Part shown: in pieces, positions 25,195 to 32,089 of the stretch
Position numbering within the stretch: position 1 is the first letter of the stretch
How the letters are laid out: every line of letters starts with the position of its first letter
DNA from: Fructilactobacillus florum DSM 22689 = JCM 16035
GTDB taxonomy: Bacteria; Bacillota; Bacilli; Lactobacillales; Lactobacillaceae
DNA length: 36,563 nt
NCBI RefSeq assembly: GCF_001436645.1
Contig: NZ_AYZI01000004.1
Coordinates: forward strand, 1-36,563
Direction: 5' to 3'
The notes under the pieces: model-generated
The model's database searches: none
What the model was told of the DNA's origin: nothing
What the model saw: only the letters and a program-made list of their open reading frames with translations
Translations under genes and position numbers: made by a program

Positions 25195-25238
25195 GCTCAA
25201 TGCTTAGATTGACGGCAGAAATGCCGTTGGTTTAAGCA
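25132..25238 (+). other. Structured RNA: three consecutive hairpins
   Basis: First, AGTTAAG (from about 25132) pairs with CTTAACT, extended by ATA/TAT around a bulge, inside the small ORF. Second, TTGAGC (25184-25189) pairs with GCTCAA (25195-25200), loop GATAA, covering the ORF stop. Third and directly adjacent, TGCTTAGATTGACGGC (25201-25216) pairs over all 16 positions (some G-U) with 25223-25238, loop AGAAAT. None has a T-run, so these are not terminators. A regulatory or small-RNA function is likely but not identified. Confidence 0.6.
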
Positions 25239-25268
25239 TATCAAATTTTGCAAACTGCGTAAATAAAA

Positions 25269-25388
25269 ATGAAATTAATTAAATTCTCAAAAACGGCTGA
25301 TAAAAATTGCAGAAATTATAGTTTAAAGATTTCAAATTTATTAATTATACCAACTATAATAATTGCAATTTATCTACTAAGAAAGTAA
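25269..25388 (+). CDS. 39-residue membrane peptide
   Basis: ATG at 25269, stop 25386-25388. A basic N-terminal half with one Cys, then a hydrophobic segment (about 24-37, LLIIPTIIIAIYLL) and a C-terminal RK. No good ribosome site precedes the ATG. Size and shape resemble small membrane-active peptides such as type I toxins, but this is a common shape in AT-rich DNA, so it remains weakly supported. Confidence 0.35.
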   Translation: MKLIKFSKTADKNCRNYSLKISNLLIIPTIIIAIYLLRK

Positions 25389-25396
25389 GGAGAACA

Positions 25397-25798
25397 ATGG
25401 CTACTGAATCTCAAAAACGATCGCGTGATAAATGGAATAATGATGCTAAAAATAAAGCCAGAAGAAAATATTATGTTTTAAAATCAAATGCCAGAGCATA
25501 TATTAGAAATGAATTTACAACTGATGATGACTTAAATGAATTGATTGAAATGGCTAAAAATAGGAGATATATCATGACAAAACAAGAATTAGTTGACAGC
25601 TATGTAGCAGTTTACAACAGAGAAGTTTCAGGTACTACGATGAGCAATAACGCCTTGGAAGCTCAGTTCGATTTGCTAGCTGGATTTGGAATCGACGCTA
25701 GTGATCCAGCCAACTTGCCAAACGTTGAAGATGTGGTCAAATTCAGCGATTATGGTTACAATTATGACAGTGCTGATGATGAATTCAAAGAAATTTAG
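25397..25798 (+). CDS. Unknown 133-residue charged protein, possibly two fused small proteins
   Basis: Start ATG 25397 behind AAGGAG. Residues 1-59 are basic and helical (SQKRSRDKW...KARRKYYVLKS...) and resemble a type of short prophage protein of about 60 residues that I have seen in lactic acid bacteria, from memory only. Residues 60-133 are acidic. The Met at 60 (ATG 25574) has its own good ribosome site (AGGAG, spacing about 7), so a shorter second product of 74 residues may be made. It is followed at 10 bases by the HNH-like gene. Function unknown. Confidence 0.65.
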   Translation: MATESQKRSRDKWNNDAKNKARRKYYVLKSNARAYIRNEFTTDDDLNELIEMAKNRRYIMTKQELVDSYVAVYNREVSGTTMSNNALEAQFDLLAGFGIDASDPANLPNVEDVVKFSDYGYNYDSADDEFKEI

Positions 25799-25808
25799 GA
25801 GAAACCAC

Positions 25809-26444
25809 ATGACGCAAAAATTAGAAGAGTATAAAAAGCTTTCAAAATTAAGCTATGACGATGCCATAGCTTTTTTGCTTAAAAAGTATGGGTCAGCTAA
25901 AGATGACTACTTCAAAGAAAAGTCTTATGAAAGATTTTTAAAAGGAGAAATTAAGAGCCCTGCTAAAAATCCAATTCAAAGGACTGACGAAGGTCTCTAT
26001 GTGCATCATATCGATGAAATTAGCGCACCTGATATTTCTAACAAAACTTTTATCCAACTACTTAATTATGAATTTGACCTACAAAAAGCTAATCGGTTGG
26101 TTTACTGTGATTTAGTTGAGCATTTAATTTTACACTTTATCATTACTAGAGAAGCAACTGGTGCTCAAGGTCAAGGAGGAGTTGTTAATTTTCTAGCACC
26201 TGAATACATCATTTGGTATATCGATGGAACAAAGCCAAAAGCAGACAATCCGAGATCTGCTTGGAAATTAAATTGCTATAAAAAATCGTTTTTAAGCAAA
26301 GAAGAAGCAACAGAATTGTTAGATTTTCTACTAAGCAACTCAACAATAAATTATGAGGACGTGAGAATAGATGAATTTCGTGCAATTATTCGCAAAACAG
26401 CATCATACAAATCAGAACAGGATATCAAAAATCAGTGGAGTTAG
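25809..26444 (+). CDS. HNH-like putative nuclease, accessory
   Basis: 211 residues; ATG 25809 behind AGGAG (25797-25801). The middle has the order of an HNH (His-Me finger) centre: VHHIDE (H66, H67), N95 in KANRLVYCDL, then EHLILH (H105, H109). The N-terminal 60 residues are helical and charged. The reading frame continues upstream over the end of the previous gene but without ribosome site. It is the second main gene of the accessory cassette and could be a toxin or defence nuclease; the motif spacing is suggestive, not proof. Confidence 0.68.
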   Translation: MTQKLEEYKKLSKLSYDDAIAFLLKKYGSAKDDYFKEKSYERFLKGEIKSPAKNPIQRTDEGLYVHHIDEISAPDISNKTFIQLLNYEFDLQKANRLVYCDLVEHLILHFIITREATGAQGQGGVVNFLAPEYIIWYIDGTKPKADNPRSAWKLNCYKKSFLSKEEATELLDFLLSNSTINYEDVRIDEFRAIIRKTASYKSEQDIKNQWS

Positions 26445-26794
26445 CCCAATGTCGCTACAGCACGCTGGCGATAGTAGCCTAGATAGGCTAGCCGTTCGTC
26501 ACATTAAAGCCTTAGCTTTAGCTACTGGTATATTAGTCCAGCAAAGTGTCTAACTGAACTAATCGCCATTGCGGTAATCCAATAGTTGAATTCATTCAAA
26601 AACACTCTAATTTAGATCGTGACACGGTCAAGGAAGTTGAAGATTTGATTATCGAATTAGGAGAAAAAGGCGCTCACTTTAATAACATCTCATTCAATCG
26701 ATATTACAGTGAGGGAGAAGATACCGACGAACGAGCAGAAACTGCTATGCAAAATCTAATCGTGCAACTTAAAGATTTTAAACAGAATCTCTAG
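26371..26794 (+). pseudogene. HTH-like small regulator, apparently broken in two
   Basis: The first part, ATG 26371 to TAA 26551-26553, encodes 60 residues with an HTH-like stretch (TNQNRISKISGVSPMSLQ). A second open stretch in another frame (about 26558-26794) encodes some 78 residues (GNPIVEFIQKHSN... KDFKQNL) without any usable start codon. Frame 1 stops at 26551 and frame 2 has a stop at 26555-26557, so a simple one-base error between them does not restore one frame; a small deletion or two changes would be needed. The intact form would be a regulator of about 140 residues. The HTH part alone may still work. Confidence 0.5.
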
Positions 26795-26817
26795 AACAGC
26801 TAATGCTGTTCTTTTTT
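26793..26817 (+). terminator. Terminator at the end of the accessory cassette
   Basis: AGAACAGC (26793-26800), loop TAAT, GCTGTTCT (26805-26812) form an 8-bp perfect stem followed by T's. It is the last phage element before the attachment region; 26818-26949 holds no gene. Confidence 0.85.
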
Positions 26818-26901
26818 GTTACCGCAAAACTTACCACTAATTTTTAAAATACATAGAAACACATGGGAAATACAAAAATATAATTTGTTTTTTTCGCTGA
26901 T

Positions 26902-26928
26902 TTGACAATTAATAATAATCTATAAAAT
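26902..26928 (+). promoter_or_regulatory. Possible promoter at the prophage edge reading into comGD-comGG
   Basis: TTGACA (26902-26907), 15 bases, TAAAAT (26923-26928). The hexamers are good but the spacer is two bases short. If active it would express the competence genes downstream of the insertion. Confidence 0.3.
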
Positions 26929-26949
26929 TTCAAAGCTACACTAGTTTCA

Positions 26950-27033
26950 CATGATTACCTCACGGATAAACAAGTGAAGCAAGCTCGGGAGGAACAGATT
27001 GTCATTAAAAATAATCACGCTTCTCAAGAATAA
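26950..27033 (+). pseudogene. comGC: comGC 3' end, cut off by the prophage
   Basis: In frame from 26950 the sequence encodes HDYLTDKQVKQAREEQIVIKNN and a stop at 27031-27033. A segment of the type YLTxKQVxxAR is the usual end of the major competence pseudopilin ComGC. The upstream part, with the prepilin signal and core helix, is missing here and should lie at the other prophage end. The reading frame leftward becomes unrelated before 26950 and meets a TAA at 26923, so the junction is near 26,940-26,955. The comGD start lies in its end, as in intact operons. Confidence 0.85.
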
Positions 27034-27466
27034 GCGAAAAGGTTTTACCCTCCTAGAAAGTTTAGTAGTAATTTCGATTACCAGTTTGATTTTGTTAACG
27101 TTACTTTGGGGAACCCGCGTTTTTAATCGCCAAATTAATTCAGAACCACGTTTTTGGCAAAGTTTTGCGGTTGCTTGGAATCAAACGTTAGTGACGGCTA
27201 AAATCCAACAAACACCAGCCTGGGTAACCCTAGCTCCCCATCAGGCAGTTTGTTTTGAAACCTATTTACACCAGCGCTTGATTAAACATGAGGTCAGGGT
27301 TCCAACGGGGCTTTCAGTGACAAGTTGGCATGAAATTAAAATTTCAAAAAACGGGACGGTCAGTCCCCAGACAATTACCTGGCGGTCTGAAGCGAGTCGT
27401 CGTTGGATTCTGCAAAAGATTCAACTAGGATGGGGCTGTTATCATAATGAAATCAAGTCTTTTTGA
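26999..27466 (+). CDS. comGD: Competence minor pseudopilin ComGD
   Basis: 155 residues; TTG start behind GGGAGGA, overlapping the comGC end by 35 bases. It has a type IV prepilin N-terminus: KRKGFTLLESLVVISITSLILLTLLW, i.e. G/F cleavage site, Glu at +5 and a hydrophobic helix. ComGD joins the transformation pseudopilus after cleavage by ComC. It is likely cut off from its natural comG promoter by the prophage. The rest of the protein is a globular pilin head. Confidence 0.88.
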   Translation: MSLKIITLLKNKRKGFTLLESLVVISITSLILLTLLWGTRVFNRQINSEPRFWQSFAVAWNQTLVTAKIQQTPAWVTLAPHQAVCFETYLHQRLIKHEVRVPTGLSVTSWHEIKISKNGTVSPQTITWRSEASRRWILQKIQLGWGCYHNEIKSF

Positions 27467-27635
27467 GCGTTCTGGAATGTTGTTAGCTGATGCACTTTTG
27501 GGTATCGCTTTAATTAGTAGTGCAACGATTTTTTATGCTATCAATCAGAGCTGGAGCCGAGAGCGGATTAACCAGACCGAACAACGGCTGGAACATGTTC
27601 GTAAGTGCTATGAAATCGAGATAAATCATGAATAA
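27447..27635 (+). CDS. comGE: Competence protein ComGE
   Basis: 62 residues, overlapping comGD by 20 bases. A short N-terminal stretch (FERSGMLLADALLGIALISSATIFYAI) resembles the prepilin helix of ComGE, with a degenerate cleavage site. The protein is short for the family, but lactobacillal ComGE proteins are small. Operon position between comGD and comGF carries the assignment. Confidence 0.72.
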   Translation: MKSSLFERSGMLLADALLGIALISSATIFYAINQSWSRERINQTEQRLEHVRKCYEIEINHE

Positions 27636-28050
27636 GCAACGAAATGGATATTCATTAGTTGAGACACTGGTGACAATTGTTGTAATTGCAATGGGGTTTA
27701 ATTTAATGCAACTGGCTTTTAAGCTAAACGGGGCTGTTAGTCAGCATACACAACGGACAACGCAATTTTACCGCTATTTGGATGTGATAGAGGATCCACA
27801 GTTTCAATTTAGAGTTCGTCAGGTCACGGCTAGTAAACTAGAGTTATTTAGTGCAAAGGAACAACAGGTATATTGCTTGCAACTAGCCAAACATGAACTA
27901 AAAATGAGGACATTAGCAGGCGGATACATGCCGCTCATAACGGATGTTGATCAGGTTCAGTGGCAGGTTAACTCAGGACGTTTGCTGACCAAGATCACGA
28001 TTGGAGGAGAACGATTTGTTGCAACGACTATGCTGGCGGAGAAATGCTAG
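27628..28050 (+). CDS. comGF: Competence minor pseudopilin ComGF
   Basis: 140 residues. N-terminus KQRNGYSLVETLVTIVVIAMGFNL is prepilin-like (G/Y site, Glu +5). The segment QFRVRQVTASKLELFSAKEQQVYCLQL belongs to the ComGF head. It overlaps comGE by 8 bases and has only a weak ribosome site, so it is likely translated by coupling. Confidence 0.82.
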   Translation: MNKQRNGYSLVETLVTIVVIAMGFNLMQLAFKLNGAVSQHTQRTTQFYRYLDVIEDPQFQFRVRQVTASKLELFSAKEQQVYCLQLAKHELKMRTLAGGYMPLITDVDQVQWQVNSGRLLTKITIGGERFVATTMLAEKC

Positions 28051-28051
28051 T

Positions 28052-28210
28052 TTGACAATGATTGGAGCAGTTTTTTGGGCGACGGTTGCTTGCGTAGTAT
28101 TAGTCCAGCTACAGCAAGCTAATCTAATTGTTCAGCAAAATAATTCTCGGATTAGACATTATCAATTGGCAAGGACTCATTTTGCAGAAAAGCACTTGGG
28201 CACACCTTGA
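28052..28210 (+). CDS. comGG: Competence protein ComGG (short)
   Basis: The frame is open from about 28001, inside comGF. TTG 28052 has GGAG at 28038-28041 and starts two bases past the comGF stop; ATG 28058 is the alternative. The product of about 52 residues has one N-terminal membrane segment (IGAVFWATVACVVLVQLQQA) and a short tail. Its place at the operon end identifies it as ComGG rather than the sequence, which is short and variable in this family. Confidence 0.6.
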   Translation: MTMIGAVFWATVACVVLVQLQQANLIVQQNNSRIRHYQLARTHFAEKHLGTP

Positions 28211-28235
28211 AATACTAGAACTGATTGAGTAAGAT
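28207..28235 (+). promoter_or_regulatory. Promoter for the methyltransferase-ackA unit
   Basis: TTGAAA (28207-28212), 17 bases, TAAGAT (28230-28235), about 25 bases ahead of the AGGAG of the methyltransferase gene. It begins in the last codons of comGG, so ackA can be expressed independently of competence. Confidence 0.5.
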
Positions 28236-28271
28236 AGGCATAGGTGAACTCACCGAAAAGGAGTTGATTTT

Positions 28272-29291
28272 TTGACTGAGAACAGCACGACCGCTTTATT
28301 TCAAGTTTTTGATCAATCAGCCACGGTGTTAATGCAGAGCCTAGAAACTTCTTATCTAGATGCATTTATTGAAACTGCTGACAACTTGTTGGACAAGCGG
28401 ACAGTTCGAGTCGAGAACGGTTTACCTGCAAAGCAAACGGTTCAGGAACTCACAGTTTTGTACCAGAAGGTTGATTATCAAAAAATGGATGCTCAGGATA
28501 TTCGCAGAGCGATTCAAATGGTCATGATTAAGGCGACTAAAGTAGATCATATTCAAGCTGTTCATCAAATAACTCCGGATACAATTGCTGATCTGTTAGG
28601 CTATTTAGCAGCAGGGCTAGTAGCAGGTCGAGAGCAGCTTCGGATTCTTGATCCCGCAGTTGGATCTGCTAATTTATTGACAGCTGTTATGAATCAACTC
28701 CAGGATCGAGTGACGAAAACTGTTAGCGGATTCGGTAGCGATAATGATGCTTCGATGATTTCAGTTGCTAGTATTAGTGCTCAAATGCAACGATTATCTT
28801 TAGAACTTGTTCAGCAGGATAGCTTAACTGACTTAGCCGTTCCACAAGTTGACCTTGTGGTTTCTGATTTGCCAGTTGGCTACTATCCGATTGATGAAAA
28901 TGTGCAAAATTATGAAACCCACTCCCACACGGGACATTCGTACGTGCACCATCTTTTGATGGAACAGGCCGTTAACCAACTTCAGGCTGGGGGCTTTGCA
29001 TTTTTCTTAGTTCCAAGCCAGCTATTCCAGAGCCCCAAAGCCAAGGGACTCTTAGGTTGGATGCAGGATCAAGTTTTCCTACAGGGAATTTTAAACCTGC
29101 CACAGGATTTATTCCTAAATGAACAGGCGCAAAAGGCGATCTTGATTGTACAAAAGCGAGGGGCAGATGCGCGACAAGCTGATCGAGTGATGTTAGGAGA
29201 ATTTCCGTCATTTGATGACAAGGTGGCGTTACAAAAATTTATTGATGACTTGGTAGTGTGGGAAAAACAAGCTTTATTGAATTCAAAATAG
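28272..29291 (+). CDS. Class I SAM-dependent methyltransferase (YtxK-like)
   Basis: 339 residues; TTG start 9 bases behind AGGAG. A helical N-terminal domain precedes a Rossmann-type methyltransferase with SAM motif ILDPAVGSANLL (125-136). At the place of the NPPY/DPPY catalytic motif stands SDLPVGYYP (198-206). It resembles N6-adenine DNA methylases but lacks a recognition domain; family members are commonly found just before ackA between the comG operon and acetate kinase in Firmicutes. Substrate not known from sequence. Confidence 0.85.
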   Translation: MTENSTTALFQVFDQSATVLMQSLETSYLDAFIETADNLLDKRTVRVENGLPAKQTVQELTVLYQKVDYQKMDAQDIRRAIQMVMIKATKVDHIQAVHQITPDTIADLLGYLAAGLVAGREQLRILDPAVGSANLLTAVMNQLQDRVTKTVSGFGSDNDASMISVASISAQMQRLSLELVQQDSLTDLAVPQVDLVVSDLPVGYYPIDENVQNYETHSHTGHSYVHHLLMEQAVNQLQAGGFAFFLVPSQLFQSPKAKGLLGWMQDQVFLQGILNLPQDLFLNEQAQKAILIVQKRGADARQADRVMLGEFPSFDDKVALQKFIDDLVVWEKQALLNSK

Positions 29292-29304
29292 TGAGGAGTA
29301 GATT

Positions 29305-30501
29305 ATGAGCAAGATGATTGCGGTTAATGCTGGTAGCTCGACTTTAAAATTTAAATTATTTGAAATGCCGGCGGAACAAGTCTTAGCTGAAGGGGTTATT
29401 GAGAGAATTGCCATGCCAAATGGGCACGTTGCGATTAAGTATGGCAGCGGGCAAAAATATGAAATTACCACTGACGTCGCCGATCACGAGGCAGCGATTC
29501 AGATTCTCTTGGATCAATTATTAGCACTAAAAATTATTCATAACTATAATGAAATTGATGGTGTCGGACATCGCGTGGTTGCTGGTGGCGAATTTTTCGA
29601 TAAATCGGTAGTAATTACTCCGGAAGTACTACAAAAAATTGAGAGTTTAGCTGAACTGGCTCCGTTGCATGAACCAGCCAATGTTTTAGGGATTAAAGCT
29701 TTTCAAAAAATCCTGCCAGATGTTATCAGTGTAGCTGTTTTCGATACAGGCTTTCATGCGTCGATGCCTGAGAAAAATTTCTTGTACAGCATTCCATATG
29801 AATATTATGAAAAATATCAAGCTAGAAAATATGGAGCTCATGGAATTAGCTATCGGTTCGTTTCGCAACGGGCTGCAGAGGTTTTGCAAAAGCCAGTTGA
29901 AGATTTAAAATTAATTATTCTTCATATTGGGGCTGGAGCTTCGATTTGTGCCGTTAATCATGGGAAATCATTGGATACTTCAATGGGATTTACCCCTTTA
30001 ACTGGGATTACGATGGCAACTAGATCTGGTGATGTTGATCCTTCTTTGTTAGCACTTGTGATGCAGAAGGAAGGCATCACGGATATTAACGAGATGATCG
30101 AGATCTTAAATAAAAAATCTGGGTTACTTGGAATCTCTGGAGTTTCCGCTGATATGCGCGAAGTTGAAGCAGCCCAAGCAGAAAATCACCGAGCACAGCT
30201 TGCTCGTGAGATTTATATTAATCGGATTGTGCGTTACATTGGAGCTTACTTAGCCGAACTTCAAGGAGCGGATGCCATCGTCTTTACCGCCGGGGTCGGC
30301 GAGAATAGTGTTACCGTGCGGAAAGAAGTTACTGACCAATTGGGGTACTTTGGGATTAAGATTGATCAGGAAAAAAATAATGTCCGTGGCGAAGTTCGTG
30401 ATTTGAGTACTCCAGATGCAAAAATCAAAACTTTGTTAGTTCCTACAAATGAGGAGTTAATGATTGTTAGGGATGCTCAGGCATTAAGCCAAACCAAATA
30501 G
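29305..30501 (+). CDS. ackA: Acetate kinase
   Basis: 398 residues, the normal length. Makes ATP and acetate from acetyl phosphate in sugar fermentation (and the reverse). Visible are the N-terminal VNAGSSTLKFKLF, the second family signature around DTGFHASMP, the HIGAGAS phosphate-binding loop, DTSMGFTPLTGITMATRSGDVDP-type region, and FTAGVGENS. Strong GTGAGGAG site 14 bases after the methyltransferase stop, so both form one unit. Confidence 0.97.
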   Translation: MSKMIAVNAGSSTLKFKLFEMPAEQVLAEGVIERIAMPNGHVAIKYGSGQKYEITTDVADHEAAIQILLDQLLALKIIHNYNEIDGVGHRVVAGGEFFDKSVVITPEVLQKIESLAELAPLHEPANVLGIKAFQKILPDVISVAVFDTGFHASMPEKNFLYSIPYEYYEKYQARKYGAHGISYRFVSQRAAEVLQKPVEDLKLIILHIGAGASICAVNHGKSLDTSMGFTPLTGITMATRSGDVDPSLLALVMQKEGITDINEMIEILNKKSGLLGISGVSADMREVEAAQAENHRAQLAREIYINRIVRYIGAYLAELQGADAIVFTAGVGENSVTVRKEVTDQLGYFGIKIDQEKNNVRGEVRDLSTPDAKIKTLLVPTNEELMIVRDAQALSQTK

Positions 30502-30511
30502 AATAACTAAT

Positions 30512-30553
30512 CGACCGCTTGCCGAGGATGACCTTGGTGAGGGGTCGTTTTTT
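30512..30553 (+). terminator. Terminator after ackA
   Basis: CGACC (30512-30516) pairs with GGTCG (30543-30547), with further pairing of the inner arms (CTTGCC against GGTGAG), then six T. Confidence 0.75.
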
Positions 30554-30556
30554 GTT

Positions 30557-30585
30557 TAGACAGTTTTTTGAGAAACGGGTATAAT
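30557..30585 (+). promoter_or_regulatory. Promoter of the permease gene
   Basis: TAGACA (30557-30562), 17 bases, TATAAT (30580-30585): one mismatch in both boxes together. Directly after the ackA terminator. Confidence 0.72.
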
Positions 30586-30626
30586 TACAGTTATAAAAAA
30601 ATTAATGATTTGAGGGGAGCTTGCTT

Positions 30627-31997
30627 ATGGCTCAAGAAAAAAAATCAAGTTCAGGGATGTCACGAAGTTTAAAAAATCGACATGTTCAGTTGATTGCCCT
30701 GGGGGGAACCATCGGGACGGGGCTCTTTTTGGGAGCCGGTCGTTCGATTCACTTTGCTGGACCATCTCTAATCTTTGCGTATTTAATTGCTGGGTTAGCG
30801 TGCTTTTTTTTAATGAGAGCACTCGGTGAGCTCCTACTATCCAATACGGAAGCAGTTTCTTTCATTGATTTCATTGATAAATATTTGGGACCAAAAACTG
30901 GCTTTGTTGCTGGTTGGACCTACTTAATCTGTTGGATCACCATTGCGATGGCGGAGGTAACGGCAGCTGGTTTGTACATGCAATTTTGGTTCCCTGGTTT
31001 GCCAACCTGGGTCACGGGGTTGTTTTTGCTAGTTATCTTGTTTTTTATGAATTCAATTACCGTTTCCGCCTTTGGAGAAACTGAATTTTGGTTCGCCATT
31101 ATCAAAGTGGTCGCGATCCTACTATTGATCCTTGCAGGAGTTGTTTTGGTGGCGATCCACTATAAAACACCGGTGGGCTATGCCTCGTTAGGAAATTTAT
31201 TTGGTGGAAATTTGTTTCCAAATGGAGCCAAAGGCTTCCTGCTATCGTTTCAAATGGTAATCTTTAGTTTTGTGGGGATCGAAATGATTGGGATGACAGC
31301 TTCTGAGACCGCCGATCCACAAACCATTATTCCAAAATCGATTAACGATGTTCCAATTCGAATCATTTTATTTTACGTGGGTTCCCTGGTAGCTTTGATG
31401 TGTATCTATCCTTGGTATGATGTTTCGCCAACATCTAGTCCCTTTGTCCAGGTTTTCCAGGGAATTGGCATCAAACCGGCAGCAGCAATTATTAACTTTG
31501 TGGTGCTAACCGCCGCTGCTTCATCGTGTAATAGTGCAATTTTCACGACCGGAAGAATGTTATATTCACTAACCAAGGGAAGTAAAAATCCACTGGGAAA
31601 GCGGTTGAGTCAAATTTCTCGGCGAGGACTGCCTGCCACAGCAATCTTGGTATCGACTTTATTAATTGGAATTTCTGTCATTATTGATATTTTGGTGCCT
31701 AATGGGGTCTTTGAATTTGTTTCCAGTGTCGCTACAACCTGTTTTCTTTTCATTTGGTCCTTGATTGTATTAGCACATTGGCGTTACCGCCGGCAGTTAA
31801 CCACGGAACAAACCCAAGCACTTTCATTTAAAATGCCTTGGTATCCATTTTCAAATGTCTTTACGATTGCCTTTATGATTTTTGTGGCAATAATTCTTCT
31901 TTTCCAGGTGCAGACTTTGGTAGCGTTAGTTGGTTCGATTGTTTGGCTGTTAGGTCTTTATGGATTTGATTATTATCGGAATCTGAAGCAGATATAG
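30627..31997 (+). CDS. APC-family amino-acid permease
   Basis: 456 residues with about 12 hydrophobic segments. The N-terminus (RHVQLIALGGTIGTGLFLGAG) is the APC/AAT-type signature, and GTIGTGLFLG contains the substrate-binding glycine stretch of helix 1. Close relatives carry neutral amino acids, GABA or D-alanine/glycine by proton symport; the specific substrate cannot be told. ATG 30627 follows AGGGGAG; an in-frame TTG at 30621 is too close to it. Monocistronic between promoter and terminator. Confidence 0.9.
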   Translation: MAQEKKSSSGMSRSLKNRHVQLIALGGTIGTGLFLGAGRSIHFAGPSLIFAYLIAGLACFFLMRALGELLLSNTEAVSFIDFIDKYLGPKTGFVAGWTYLICWITIAMAEVTAAGLYMQFWFPGLPTWVTGLFLLVILFFMNSITVSAFGETEFWFAIIKVVAILLLILAGVVLVAIHYKTPVGYASLGNLFGGNLFPNGAKGFLLSFQMVIFSFVGIEMIGMTASETADPQTIIPKSINDVPIRIILFYVGSLVALMCIYPWYDVSPTSSPFVQVFQGIGIKPAAAIINFVVLTAAASSCNSAIFTTGRMLYSLTKGSKNPLGKRLSQISRRGLPATAILVSTLLIGISVIIDILVPNGVFEFVSSVATTCFLFIWSLIVLAHWRYRRQLTTEQTQALSFKMPWYPFSNVFTIAFMIFVAIILLFQVQTLVALVGSIVWLLGLYGFDYYRNLKQI

Positions 31998-32030
31998 AAA
32001 AGTCGGTGCTAATGCACCGGCTTTTCTGAT
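31997..32030 (+). terminator. Terminator after the permease gene
   Basis: GAAAAGTCGGTGC (31997-32009), loop TAAT, GCACCGGCTTTTC (32014-32026): a 13-bp stem with one G-U, symmetrical with A- and T-runs. It can work in both directions. Confidence 0.85.
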
Positions 32031-32089
32031 TTATGGACCTACTGATGGTAGAATTAAAATAGTTAAGTAACATGATGAAAGGTGATTCG

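Larger units (their letters stand above)
1..26949 (+). mobile_element. Prophage (late genes and right end), inserted in comGC
   Basis: Every gene from the ArpU-type regulator to the endolysin points rightward and follows the standard temperate-phage order: packaging, head, connector, tail, baseplate, lysis. A sheath-type protein, gp25-like wedge and baseplate J protein indicate a contractile tail. The right boundary is inferred from the reappearance of the comGC reading frame at about 26,950; the exact core cannot be fixed without the left junction, which lies outside the window. Integrase, lysogeny and replication genes are also outside to the left. Confidence 0.93.

Noticed and set aside
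25201-25245. The 16-bp hairpin as a terminator
   Set aside because: No T-run follows on either strand, and genes of the cassette continue behind it.
25040-25400. A retron or reverse-transcriptase-linked RNA
   Set aside because: The structured RNA prompted the idea, but no reverse transcriptase gene or YxDD motif is present nearby.
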